A stretch of 63,264 nucleotides of DNA, from positions 1 to 63,264 of the forward strand of contig CALLUJ010000109.1 in assembly GCA_938011245.1 (NCBI GenBank), in the 5' to 3' direction. Under the pieces are notes generated by a model. It saw only the letters and a program-made list of their open reading frames with translations. It was not told the DNA's origin and ran no database searches. Shown piece by piece: positions 46,637-56,066 of the stretch. Position numbers and translations under genes: made by a program. The stretch comes from an uncultured Aquimarina sp. Its GTDB lineage: Bacteria > Bacteroidota > Bacteroidia > Flavobacteriales > Flavobacteriaceae. Position 1 is the stretch's first letter. Every line of letters begins with the position of its first letter.

Positions 46637-48241
46637 ATGAAGTATTTAATATCCCTTATAATATTAGGTAATTTTATTTTTGGCTACGCTCAAAAACCTG
46701 TAGTAACTAAGGACTTTAATTTATCTGTTGGGCCTAAACATAAAAGAATAAGAGCTCTTAACAAATACCATTTTGCATTTGGGTCACAAATCCTTTCCTT
46801 AAAAAAAATAAAAAACTCCTTTATCTTCTATAGATCTTCTCTACGAGATTTAACTAAAAGTGCTAAATCCTATAAACTTCTGGACAGTGGCGATTTTGTA
46901 GGAACACTACAATTAAAAGATACCGTACTGCTTTATTTTAGACAAAAAAACAAACTAATTTCTAAAAAAATACGCATTTCTGCACAACAACCTGTAGATA
47001 CCCAAACCGTAATAAACTCAACTATCGATATTGCTAAAGATTTTGGTTTTTCAAGCAGATTTGGGTATGATGCCGGAAATAGAATTAATGCTTTTGCCAT
47101 TAAAAAATCTGTAGACGAGTCTAAATATGTAATTGTATATGCCCATAAAAAAAAGACTACAATAGAAGACAAAAACACTAAAAGAATAATCAATATAAAA
47201 GTTTACAATCAAGACCAATCACTTGATTGGGAGAAAAGCTTACCACTACCCTATTACTATAAAAAAATGAATGCTGACGATTTTGCTGTAGATTCAAAAG
47301 GCAATTTCTACGTTTTAGCATCTGTTTTTACAAAAGATCGTGTTCGTTTAGGTAAACGAAATAAAGAAGATACTAATTTTACGCTTCAGTTATTTAAAAC
47401 AAATAAAGAAAATGATGCTTGGGACATTAAATCTATAGAAACTTCAAAATCTATTGAAGATGCTGTTATTTATTCAAATGCTGTTAAAGAACCTATTATT
47501 GTAGGTTTTTATGCCGACAAAGAAGTTAAAGGAATCGTAACAGGTGCTTTTACTGCTCCTATTAATCAAGAAAAAATAATAACTCCTATATTACATCCTA
47601 TACCTACAGATACCATTAAAGCTTATAAAGAGCGTAAGGAAACTCAAATAAAAGAAAAGCTACGTTCCAAAAGAGATAAAGAAGACTTAGAAGATTTACA
47701 TATTAATCAAGTTATTACTAACTCCGATGGTAGTTTTAATTTATTTGCAGAGCAACGCTATACTTTACGAAATTCTTATTACGTAAATGGAGTTACTACT
47801 GTAAATTACGAATACTATTACAAAAACGCTTATGCGACTAAAATAGATGGAAAAGGAAATTTACAATGGTTTAACCAGCTTCCTAAAAATCAATTTGGAA
47901 AAATAGGCAAGCAAGCCATGTCTTATAAAACCATGCAATTTGGAAATTATAGTTATGTATTAGTATGGGATAAGTATAGCAACCTGTATAAATCTATTGG
48001 AGATGCTACAGAATTCGTGGATTATAGTCGTAATGAATATTACTTTATGGCCACCTATAAAATAAATAATTTAAATGGAGAAGTTAAAAAGTTACCCGTT
48101 TTGAATTCGTTAGAAGTGGATAAGTACCGACTACGTAGTTTTGATATGGAAAAATCCATGCTAATTAATCCTTCTAACATAATTTTTGAAGGGTACGATG
48201 GACGAGGAAAAAATTACTTTTTTCAACTAAATCTTCAGTAA
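46637..48241 (+). CDS. secreted protein of unknown function
   Basis: The 534-residue product starts at the ATG that opens a clear signal peptide (MKYLISLIILGNFIFGYAQ). An upstream in-frame extension of 12 codons would spoil the signal and was rejected. The mature part is beta-rich and contains repeated DSKGNFYVLASVF-, DGSFNLFAEQRY- and DGKGNLQWFNQLPKNQ-like lines, reminiscent of beta-propeller blades. No enzyme motif or T9SS tail was seen. Probably periplasmic. Confidence 0.65.
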   Translation: MKYLISLIILGNFIFGYAQKPVVTKDFNLSVGPKHKRIRALNKYHFAFGSQILSLKKIKNSFIFYRSSLRDLTKSAKSYKLLDSGDFVGTLQLKDTVLLYFRQKNKLISKKIRISAQQPVDTQTVINSTIDIAKDFGFSSRFGYDAGNRINAFAIKKSVDESKYVIVYAHKKKTTIEDKNTKRIINIKVYNQDQSLDWEKSLPLPYYYKKMNADDFAVDSKGNFYVLASVFTKDRVRLGKRNKEDTNFTLQLFKTNKENDAWDIKSIETSKSIEDAVIYSNAVKEPIIVGFYADKEVKGIVTGAFTAPINQEKIITPILHPIPTDTIKAYKERKETQIKEKLRSKRDKEDLEDLHINQVITNSDGSFNLFAEQRYTLRNSYYVNGVTTVNYEYYYKNAYATKIDGKGNLQWFNQLPKNQFGKIGKQAMSYKTMQFGNYSYVLVWDKYSNLYKSIGDATEFVDYSRNEYYFMATYKINNLNGEVKKLPVLNSLEVDKYRLRSFDMEKSMLINPSNIIFEGYDGRGKNYFFQLNLQ

Positions 48242-48468
48242 ATTCAAATTCAAAAAGTATAAATATATAGCTATACACCACGCCCCCTCTAGTTAATATT
48301 AAAAGGTGTGAAATAAATTTTATGCTAAACAAGTTTCTTCAAAAATATCATTTTTTATAATTTAATAATTAATCACATTAATTATTATCAAAAAATCAAT
48401 AAATTAAGCCACATAATATGAAAATTTACTATATTTAAGATACTAAGTAATTTTAGAATATTATATAC

Positions 48469-50253
48469 ATGACAAACGTTACTCGACTTTTTGATTTTCC
48501 ATATTACCAATTAAATAATGGCAATTTACCCAATGCTTTAGTTACCAAAAAAGAAGGTGTTTGGATAGAGACTTCTACCCAAGAATATATAGATAAAGCT
48601 AATCAAATAAGCAGAGGATTACTTAGATTAGGAATACAACCTAATGATAAAATAGCTATTATATCCACTAATAATCGCACCGAATGGAATATTACCGATA
48701 TTGGGATATTACAAATTGGTGCACAAGATGTACCTATATACCCCACTATTTCTCAAGAAGATTACGAATATGTATTAAATCATTCCGAATCTAAATATGT
48801 ATTTGTATCCGACAAAGAGGTTTATCAAAAGGTAATGAACATCAAAAACAATGTGCCTAGTTTAATTGAAGTTTACTCGTACGATAATATTTCTGGATGT
48901 AAAAGTTGGACAGAAATACTTGATTTAGGCAAAAACAATGATAACCAAAATCAAGTAGAATTATTAAAAGATAGCATTAAAGAAGATGATTTAGCCACAC
49001 TAATATACACTTCGGGGACAACAGGAAGACCTAAGGGGGTAATGTTAAGTCACAGGAATATAGTTCGTAATGCTATTAACAGCTCTACACGTGTACCTTT
49101 AGAATATGGAAATGCCAAAGCTTTGAGTTTTTTACCAATATGCCATATATACGAACGTATGCTACTATATCTATATCAATATTGTAGTATTGGCATTTAT
49201 TTTGCTGAGTCTATAGAGACCATAAGTGATAACTTAAAAGAAGTTAAACCTGATGTTATGTCTGCGGTACCACGTCTTTTAGAAAAAGTATATGATAAAA
49301 TTTATGCGAAAGGTGCCGATTTAACAGGAATAAAAAAGAAATTGTTCTTTTGGGCTATTGATCTTGGTTTAAAATATGAACCTTATGAAAAAAACGGTGC
49401 TTGGTACGAGTTTCAATTAAATATTGCTAGAAAGTTAATTTTTAGTAAATGGCAAGAAGGACTAGGAGGCAACTTAAAAATTATTGCTTCGGGTAGTGCC
49501 GCTTTACAACCTCGCTTAGCACGTGTATTTAATGCTGCTGGAATTGCTGTAATGGAAGGCTATGGGCTTACCGAAACTTCTCCTGTGATTTCTGTAAACG
49601 ATATAAGGGATAATGGTTTTAAAATTGGAACTGTAGGAAAGCTATTACCAGAAACTAAAGTAACTATTGCCGAAGATGGAGAAATTCTAGTAGAAGGAGC
49701 TAGTGTAATGATGGGATATTTTAAAAATGAAGAAAAAACTGCGGAAGCGCTTCAAAATGGAAAATTTCATACTGGAGACATTGGAGAAATTGATAGCGAC
49801 GGATTCTTAAAAATTACCGATCGTAAAAAAGAAATGTTTAAGACCTCTGGAGGAAAATATATAGCTCCGCAATTGGTTGAAAACGCTATGAAACAATCTC
49901 GTTTTATAGAACAAATAATGGTTATTGGCGAAGGCGAAAAAATGCCTGGAGCATTTATACAACCTAATTTTGAGTTTATAAAAGAATGGGCAAAAATTAA
50001 AGGGGTTTCTATTGGTACTACTTACGAAGATATTGCTGCTAACGAACAAGTAATTAAGCGTATTAAAGAAGATGTTGATTTACATAACAGCAAGTTTGGA
50101 AAATGGGAACAAGTAAAACGCTTTGAACTTACCTCTTGTGAATGGACTATAGAAGGTGGCCAACTTACTCCTACTATGAAGTTAAAACGAAAAGTTATTA
50201 AAGGTATTTTTAAAGACTTATATGCCAATATATATGGACATTTCCCTAGCTAA
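48469..50253 (+). CDS. long-chain fatty acid-CoA ligase (AMP-forming)
   Basis: The 594-residue ANL-family enzyme has the P-loop YTSGTTGRPKGVMLSH (about 178-193), GYGLTETSP, the hinge HTGDIGEIDSDGFLKITDRKKEMFKTSGGKYI and a C-terminal lid domain. It activates fatty acids as acyl-AMP and acyl-CoA at the inner face of the membrane. It is a single gene converging on the WaaP-like gene, with a shared terminator. Confidence 0.92.
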   Translation: MTNVTRLFDFPYYQLNNGNLPNALVTKKEGVWIETSTQEYIDKANQISRGLLRLGIQPNDKIAIISTNNRTEWNITDIGILQIGAQDVPIYPTISQEDYEYVLNHSESKYVFVSDKEVYQKVMNIKNNVPSLIEVYSYDNISGCKSWTEILDLGKNNDNQNQVELLKDSIKEDDLATLIYTSGTTGRPKGVMLSHRNIVRNAINSSTRVPLEYGNAKALSFLPICHIYERMLLYLYQYCSIGIYFAESIETISDNLKEVKPDVMSAVPRLLEKVYDKIYAKGADLTGIKKKLFFWAIDLGLKYEPYEKNGAWYEFQLNIARKLIFSKWQEGLGGNLKIIASGSAALQPRLARVFNAAGIAVMEGYGLTETSPVISVNDIRDNGFKIGTVGKLLPETKVTIAEDGEILVEGASVMMGYFKNEEKTAEALQNGKFHTGDIGEIDSDGFLKITDRKKEMFKTSGGKYIAPQLVENAMKQSRFIEQIMVIGEGEKMPGAFIQPNFEFIKEWAKIKGVSIGTTYEDIAANEQVIKRIKEDVDLHNSKFGKWEQVKRFELTSCEWTIEGGQLTPTMKLKRKVIKGIFKDLYANIYGHFPS

Positions 50254-50266
50254 AAAACACATTAAT

Positions 50267-50305
50267 AACGCTTATTAATTTTACAATATTAGTGAGCGTT
50301 TTTAT
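50267..50305. terminator. terminator between convergent genes
   Basis: AACGCTTATTAAT pairs with ATTAGTGAGCGTT using two G-T pairs, with an eight-base loop and a following T-run. Confidence 0.7.
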
Positions 50306-50332
50306 CTTATATCTTAGTTTGAAGTTCTCGCT

Positions 50333-51088
50333 TTAACGGTTCAAAAATTTCTTTTTTAGGAATTTTTTTCTAAGCTTTTTTCTCTTAAAATCTTTCGAAA
50401 AATTAAGAAGCAATGTGTGCAGTTTATCAAAAGGCTCATTCGATAACATTGAGTAATGTTTTGCTACTTCTTTAATCATTCTTTTAGACATCCACATTCT
50501 ACGAAGATTAAACATCCTGTCTTCAATAGACATTTCTTCAAATTTCATTCGGTTAAGATCTATCAAATAGAATTCGTATTGTTTAGAGTTTACCTCTTTA
50601 ACAAGTGTATTACCTGGTGAATGATCCAAAAAATTAATTCCTAAATTATGGAGTTTGAAAGAAAATTCGGTAAATTGTTTAATAATTTCTTCTCTATTTT
50701 TATATATGGGAGTATCCACTACTTCTCTGTATTCAAAATCAAAATTGAGGTGTTCACACACATAAAAACTCTTTTGTAAGCCCAATATGTTTTTTTGCTC
50801 CATATAAGCAATAGGATGAGGTGTTTTTATTCCTAATTGAATAAGTTTACTTGCATAATTAAAAGAACGTTCTGCTTTCGATTTTCTAAAATACGCATAA
50901 GCAATAGCATTAAACCATTTAGGGATTTTATACGATTTAATGTTAAGTTCTAATGCTTTTGTTTCTATTTTTTTAATAGTGTTTCTACCGCCTTGCACTA
51001 CTTCCGTATAAGAATCAAAATAAGTTATAACATTATTTAAATCTTCCCTTAAAGAAGTATATTTAGTATGTACGTATAGTTTCTGCAT
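50333..51088 (-). CDS. WaaP/Kdo-kinase-like lipopolysaccharide kinase
   Basis: The 251-residue small kinase-fold protein starts at MQKLYVHTKYTSL; upstream residues are not conserved-looking. Features: ERSFNYASKLIQLGIKTPHPIAYME (N-lobe), catalytic-loop FLDHSPGNTLV (Asp, Asn) and metal-site YLIDLNRMKF (Asp), followed by a basic lysine/arginine tail. Enzymes of this family phosphorylate sugars of the LPS inner core. It is divergent from a GT9 glycosyltransferase gene, consistent with an LPS core locus. Confidence 0.82.
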   Translation of the reverse strand: MQKLYVHTKYTSLREDLNNVITYFDSYTEVVQGGRNTIKKIETKALELNIKSYKIPKWFNAIAYAYFRKSKAERSFNYASKLIQLGIKTPHPIAYMEQKNILGLQKSFYVCEHLNFDFEYREVVDTPIYKNREEIIKQFTEFSFKLHNLGINFLDHSPGNTLVKEVNSKQYEFYLIDLNRMKFEEMSIEDRMFNLRRMWMSKRMIKEVAKHYSMLSNEPFDKLHTLLLNFSKDFKRKKLRKKFLKKKFLNR

Positions 51089-51170
51089 ACGAAAATTTAT
51101 CAAAGATATGCGAAATTGTATTTTATTCTGTTGCAAAAACAATAAATTAGCTTAGTTAAGTATATTATTT

Positions 51171-52247
51171 ATGAAAAAAATTTTAGTCATCCAAAATAAA
51201 CGTATTGGGGATGTTCTTGTAGCTAGTGTTATTGCTCAAAATATCAAAAAAGTATATCCTAATTGTTCTATTGACTTTTTTGTGTATAATTTTACTACTG
51301 GAGTTATCGAAAATAATCCTTACATAAATAATATAATTGCAGTTAACGAAAAAGAACTCAAAAAGTTATACAAACTTATTTCTTGGATAACAAAAATAAG
51401 AGCTCAAAAATACGATGCTATTTTTGATCCTTATGCTAAAACTCAAAGTAAACTTATTTCTTTATTTTCTGGAGTACCCGTAAGAGTGGGGTTAGTAAAG
51501 GCTAATAAGAAACTACCTCTTAAATTTTACACAAACGTAATACGGTTGGTTAATAAGAAATCTCATATTTGTGGTAGAGCTATTGAAAACAGAATTAAGA
51601 TGGTAACCTCTGTATTAGGCTTACCTAAAGAGGATGTAGATTATATTCCTAAAATTTTTCTTACCGAAAAAGAACTCAATTATTCTAAACTAAACAAACA
51701 AACCAAACCCTGTATAATAATTGGTGTATTAGGAAGCACTCCTATTAAATCTATGCCTAAAGAATATGTAATTACAATAGTTAATTTTTTAACTTCTAAC
51801 TACAATGTTAATCTTCTTTTTAACTATGCGCCACATCAAAAAGAAGAAGCCTTAGAAATTTATAATGCCTGTAAGCATAAGGAACAAATTTTAATAGATA
51901 TCTACGAAAATTCTATTAGAGGTTTTATTACGCTAATGGGAAAATGTAAATTATTAATTTCTAACGAAGGTGGAAGTGTGCACATTGCTAAAGCTTTACA
52001 CAAACCAACCTTTACTATATTTTCTCCTTATATATTAAAAGAACACTGGGCTAGTTTTGAGGACGGGTATCAACATACCTCTGTACATTTATATGAAGAA
52101 AAGCCTAATTTATATAAAGATTTATCTTCGGTATATCTTAAACAAATAGAAGCAAATCCTGCTGAAATGTATTCAAAATTAACTCCAGAATTAATTATCC
52201 CTAAATTGCAAAATTTTTTAGCAAACCATTTAACAAACGTAAGTTAA
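51171..52247 (+). CDS. glycosyltransferase family 9 (heptosyltransferase-like)
   Basis: The 358-residue GT-B enzyme starts MKKILVIQNKRIGDVLVASV (typical nucleotide-free N-lobe loop). The donor-binding end ISNEGGSVHIAKALHKP and FTIFSPY are like ADP-heptose:LPS heptosyltransferases. It should add a heptose or related sugar to the LPS core. It overlaps the convergent glf gene by four bases at the 3' ends. Confidence 0.88.
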   Translation: MKKILVIQNKRIGDVLVASVIAQNIKKVYPNCSIDFFVYNFTTGVIENNPYINNIIAVNEKELKKLYKLISWITKIRAQKYDAIFDPYAKTQSKLISLFSGVPVRVGLVKANKKLPLKFYTNVIRLVNKKSHICGRAIENRIKMVTSVLGLPKEDVDYIPKIFLTEKELNYSKLNKQTKPCIIIGVLGSTPIKSMPKEYVITIVNFLTSNYNVNLLFNYAPHQKEEALEIYNACKHKEQILIDIYENSIRGFITLMGKCKLLISNEGGSVHIAKALHKPTFTIFSPYILKEHWASFEDGYQHTSVHLYEEKPNLYKDLSSVYLKQIEANPAEMYSKLTPELIIPKLQNFLANHLTNVS

Positions 52248-53353
52248 TTTCCTCCAAGCTCTTTCTTTGCTTTTTCTAGTGCCGAAGCTATTATTTGGTG
52301 CATATCGTAATACTTATATTCTGCTAATCTACCTCCAAAAATTATATTCGTTTCTAACTCACTACACTTTTTATATTGAATGTATTTTTCTTGATTTTCT
52401 TTGTTATTAATAGGATAATAAGCTTCTTTATCTGAGGTCCACTCTTCTGGATACTCTTTAGTTATTACCGTATGTTTTTGACTTCCAAATTCAAAATGCT
52501 TATGTTCTATTATTCTGGTATATGGTACCTCAGCATCATTATAATTTACAACTGCATTTCCTTGAAAATTATCCTCTTCTAACCTTTCATTTTCGAATCG
52601 TAACGAACGGTATTCTAGCTTGCCAAATTGATAATCGTAAAATTCGTCTATTTTACCTGTGAACACCAATTTATTTGCTTTATTCATTAAAAAGTCTTTA
52701 TTCTCAAAGAAATCTATTTCAGTAATTACTTTTATACCTTTTAAAAGTCCTTCAATAATTTTATTATATCCACCTACAGGTATTCCTTGATATTTATCAT
52801 TAAAATAGTTGTTATTAAACGTATATCGTACAGGTAGTCGTTTTATAATAAAAGAAGGAAGTTCCTTTGCTTTTTTACCCCATTGCTTTTCGGTATATTC
52901 TTTAATTAATGTTTCATAAACATCCTTTCCTACTAAAGATAAAGCCTGTTCTTCTAAATTTTTAGGAGACTTACTACCAAAGGTATTTATTTGTTCTTCA
53001 ATAATTGCTTTGGCTTCTTTTGGGGTTTTAACTCCCCATAGTTGATGAAAAGTATTCATGTTAAAAGGCAAATTATACATTTTACCTTTAGATATTGAAA
53101 TTGGGGAATTTATATAATTATTAAACTCGGTAAATTGGTTTACATAATCCCAAATCTTTTTATTATTAGTATGAAAAATATGAGCTCCGTATTTATGAAT
53201 ATTAATTCCATCTACATCCTCGCAAAATACATTTCCGCCTTTATGGGCTCTTTTGTCTATAACTAAACAGGTTTTGCCTTTTTTAGTCATCTCGTGTGCA
53301 AAAACACTACCAAATAAACCTGCTCCTACTATTAAATAGTCGTATTTTTTCAT
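52244..53353 (-). CDS. glf: UDP-galactopyranose mutase
   Basis: The 369-residue flavoenzyme has the dinucleotide fold YLIVGAGLFGSVFAHE (from residue 4), HKYGAHIFHTNNKKIWDYV, ITKEYPEEW and the C-terminal GRLAEYKYYDMHQIIASAL with the conserved arginines. It converts UDP-Galp to UDP-Galf. The start was set at the Met of MKKYDYLIVG, which gives the family length (E. coli 367). A TAATTTAG box lies shortly before it, inside the longer frame. Confidence 0.95.
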   Translation of the reverse strand: MKKYDYLIVGAGLFGSVFAHEMTKKGKTCLVIDKRAHKGGNVFCEDVDGINIHKYGAHIFHTNNKKIWDYVNQFTEFNNYINSPISISKGKMYNLPFNMNTFHQLWGVKTPKEAKAIIEEQINTFGSKSPKNLEEQALSLVGKDVYETLIKEYTEKQWGKKAKELPSFIIKRLPVRYTFNNNYFNDKYQGIPVGGYNKIIEGLLKGIKVITEIDFFENKDFLMNKANKLVFTGKIDEFYDYQFGKLEYRSLRFENERLEEDNFQGNAVVNYNDAEVPYTRIIEHKHFEFGSQKHTVITKEYPEEWTSDKEAYYPINNKENQEKYIQYKKCSELETNIIFGGRLAEYKYYDMHQIIASALEKAKKELGGN

Positions 53354-53407
53354 ACTTTTATTTTCCACTAAATTAGAATTAATTTCGCTTAACTCCATCT
53401 CATTTTT

Positions 53408-54454
53408 ATGTATTATATTTCTAGAAACTACAAGTCTATTTTTGACGCTGCTGGTAAAGCAAAAATAGATTGCGAGTTTGCGTTAAAAAATTTAGGATTT
53501 AAGAATTTAGGATTTACACAATCTTCTATTCCAAACTCTACAATAGGAACCATAAAAAACTTTTTTGGTATTTCTTATGCCTTATTAAGGCTTCCTTTTA
53601 AATCTACTATTTGCACACAATATCCTAACAACAAGTTTAGAAAGCTAATTTTAACGGTTGCCAGGCTAAAAAAATGTAAAATTATTACCATAGTACATGA
53701 TGTTAAGAGTTTAAAGGGTAGAGCTGAACATATTGAAAAAGAATTGGCTCAAATTATTTTATCTGATGTGATTATTGTACATAACAATTCTATGAAACAA
53801 TGGTTTTTAGAAAACAATACTCCAATTCCAATTATAGTACTTGGCGTATTTGATTATGTTTCCAAACATAAACCCAATCAAAATTTAAGCAACATTATTG
53901 GTAAACAATACAATATTGCTTATGCTGGTGGATTTTCCAAAGGGAAAAATTCTTATATCTACGATTTTGATATTTTAGAAAATCATAATTACTGTCTTAA
54001 ATTATATGGCGTTGGTTTTAACTCTAATAACAGAAAGATAGCTGAAGAAAAATCTGTTATTGAATATTTAGGTTCTTTTCCTTCCGATCAAATAGCCTAT
54101 TCCATTAAAGCCGATTTTGGTTTAATTTGGGATGGCGTTTCTACTACATCTTGCAGTGGACAATATGGTGCTTATTTAAAATATAATAATCCGCACAAAA
54201 CCTCTTTATATATTTTATGTGGTATTCCTATTATTGTATGGAGGTCTGCCGCAATAGCTACTTTTGTAGAAGAACATAAAATAGGTATTTGTGTAGATAA
54301 TTTAAAAAATCTAAATTCTATATTAGGCAACTTATCTTTGAAAGAATATAACGTTATGAAAGCAAATGTTTATCAATTACAAGACAAAGTTAGTAGAGGT
54401 GGATTTGTAAACGATGCCGTTACAAAATCGTTACTGCTACTAAAAAACAATTAA
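53408..54454 (+). CDS. galactofuranosyltransferase-like glycosyltransferase
   Basis: The 348-residue GT-B-like enzyme has KIITIVHDVKSLKG in the acceptor domain and, in the donor domain, YAGGFSKGKNSYIY, GSFPSDQIAYSIKADFGLIWDG and YNNPHKTSLYILCGIPIIVW. These blocks are typical of beta-1,6-galactofuranosyltransferases of the WbbI/GlfT1-like type. It lies next to glf, which makes its donor UDP-Galf. A final galactofuranose on LPS or another surface glycan is the likely product. Confidence 0.85.
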   Translation: MYYISRNYKSIFDAAGKAKIDCEFALKNLGFKNLGFTQSSIPNSTIGTIKNFFGISYALLRLPFKSTICTQYPNNKFRKLILTVARLKKCKIITIVHDVKSLKGRAEHIEKELAQIILSDVIIVHNNSMKQWFLENNTPIPIIVLGVFDYVSKHKPNQNLSNIIGKQYNIAYAGGFSKGKNSYIYDFDILENHNYCLKLYGVGFNSNNRKIAEEKSVIEYLGSFPSDQIAYSIKADFGLIWDGVSTTSCSGQYGAYLKYNNPHKTSLYILCGIPIIVWRSAAIATFVEEHKIGICVDNLKNLNSILGNLSLKEYNVMKANVYQLQDKVSRGGFVNDAVTKSLLLLKNN

Positions 54455-54463
54455 TTTTCTGTT

Positions 54464-55972
54464 TTATAATATATAGTCTTGCTTAAGTTTAACTGTAAAT
54501 ATACTTCCTTTTCCTAATTCCGATTCTATAGAAATTTCACCTTCGTGCATACGTACAATTTTCTCGCAATGTGTAAGTCCTACACCATCTCCTTTTTGAA
54601 GAGGGTTTTGATTTACACGACTAAATATTTTAAATATTTCGTTTTGGTCTAATTTTGAAATCCCTATACCATTATCTTTTATTGAAAAGTAAGTGTACAA
54701 ACCGTCCGATGTAGAGGTTACTTCTACACAAGGAGTTATTCCTTCCTTGCTATATTTAATAGCGTTAGAAATTAAATTTTGAAATAATAACCGCAATTCA
54801 ACTTCATAAGCTTTTATTGTTGGTAATGGGTTTTTAATTTCAACTTTAGCATTTGATTTTACAATGCTTTTTCCCAAGTCTTGTAATACCGTTTTAACAA
54901 GTTTATGGGTGTCTACTTTATTTCTTTTTGCGTTTTGACCTATTTGTATATGAGATAATAAAGAACGTATTTGCGACGATAATCTATCTACCGCTTCATC
55001 TATATAATTAATATAACTTTTAGCTTTATCGTCTAATTTTTCACTATACAATTTATCTAATAAATCATTCGCAAATTTAATAGTTCCTAAAGGCTCTTGT
55101 AAATCGTGAGAGCAAGTAGACACAAATTGCTCTAATTCTAAATTTAAATTTTCTAGTCGTTTTCGTTGTTGCTTTAGTCTTTTTTGAGTGTTTTTTAATT
55201 CCGAAATATCTACTAATGTAGAACGACTTAGTAATATTTTACCATTTTCGTCTCGTTGTGCAGAAGTATGCAAAATTACAGGTACTTCTTTTCCTGTGCT
55301 AGTTTGCAACTCCATTTCTTCACTATCCAAATATCCTTCCTTTTTAAATTTTTCAACTAATGCTAAACACCTTGGTTTTTTCTTTTTTGAAAAGATCGCA
55401 TAAATTGGCTTTCCTATTATCTCGCTTTTACTACTATATTCTAATTTCTTAATAACAAACATGTTACAATCTGCTATAAAACCTGTTATTGGATTTACAC
55501 TTAAATGCATTACAGGATCGTTTTCAAAATAAGAATTATAACGACTTTCACTAAATTCTAATTTTCTACGAGCTTCTTCAAAAGACTCATATCCATTATT
55601 AATTTTATGCGTTTCTTTGCATAATATAGATTGTGACACAAAAGAAACAAAAAAGTAAATTTCATCAATATCATCAATTAAATTAGAAGTGATTTTTACT
55701 TTTTTTTGAACGTTATTAATATCGGCATAAACCACTTCTACCGTTTCGGTATCATTAGTTCTTAAATTCTTCTGTAATACTTCTAATAAACTTTCACTAA
55801 CAGGCTTTGGTAACGATTTAAAAATATTAGAATTTTTACAAAAATTTTGAAATCCTAAATTTTCTATTTCTCCTATTATTTCTGTTATAGAATACGATAA
55901 GTTTAACCTAACACAAAAAGCATTAATTTGTGATAGTAATATTTCATTAAATAAGTTTTCTTTAATTTCCAT
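54464..55972 (-). CDS. PAS-domain sensor histidine kinase
   Basis: The 502-residue protein has no membrane helix, so it is cytoplasmic. An N-terminal GAF-like or regulatory part (1-130) is followed by a PAS domain (about 150-265; YFENDPVMHLSVNPITGFIADCN), a short coiled coil, a HisKA domain with phospho-accepting His289 in TCSHDLQEPL, and a HATPase domain (NLISNAIKYS; DNGIGIS; GDGVGLTHCEKIV). No response regulator is adjacent, so its output is unknown. It converges on the glycosyltransferase gene with a nine-base gap. Confidence 0.9.
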   Translation of the reverse strand: MEIKENLFNEILLSQINAFCVRLNLSYSITEIIGEIENLGFQNFCKNSNIFKSLPKPVSESLLEVLQKNLRTNDTETVEVVYADINNVQKKVKITSNLIDDIDEIYFFVSFVSQSILCKETHKINNGYESFEEARRKLEFSESRYNSYFENDPVMHLSVNPITGFIADCNMFVIKKLEYSSKSEIIGKPIYAIFSKKKKPRCLALVEKFKKEGYLDSEEMELQTSTGKEVPVILHTSAQRDENGKILLSRSTLVDISELKNTQKRLKQQRKRLENLNLELEQFVSTCSHDLQEPLGTIKFANDLLDKLYSEKLDDKAKSYINYIDEAVDRLSSQIRSLLSHIQIGQNAKRNKVDTHKLVKTVLQDLGKSIVKSNAKVEIKNPLPTIKAYEVELRLLFQNLISNAIKYSKEGITPCVEVTSTSDGLYTYFSIKDNGIGISKLDQNEIFKIFSRVNQNPLQKGDGVGLTHCEKIVRMHEGEISIESELGKGSIFTVKLKQDYIL

Positions 55973-56066
55973 ACCTCAAATAACGCTAAACAAGGTACAA
56001 CTTTTTGCAATTATCTTAATGCTTTTAACATAAAATACTGTTAATTACAAAACACTACCTATCTCA

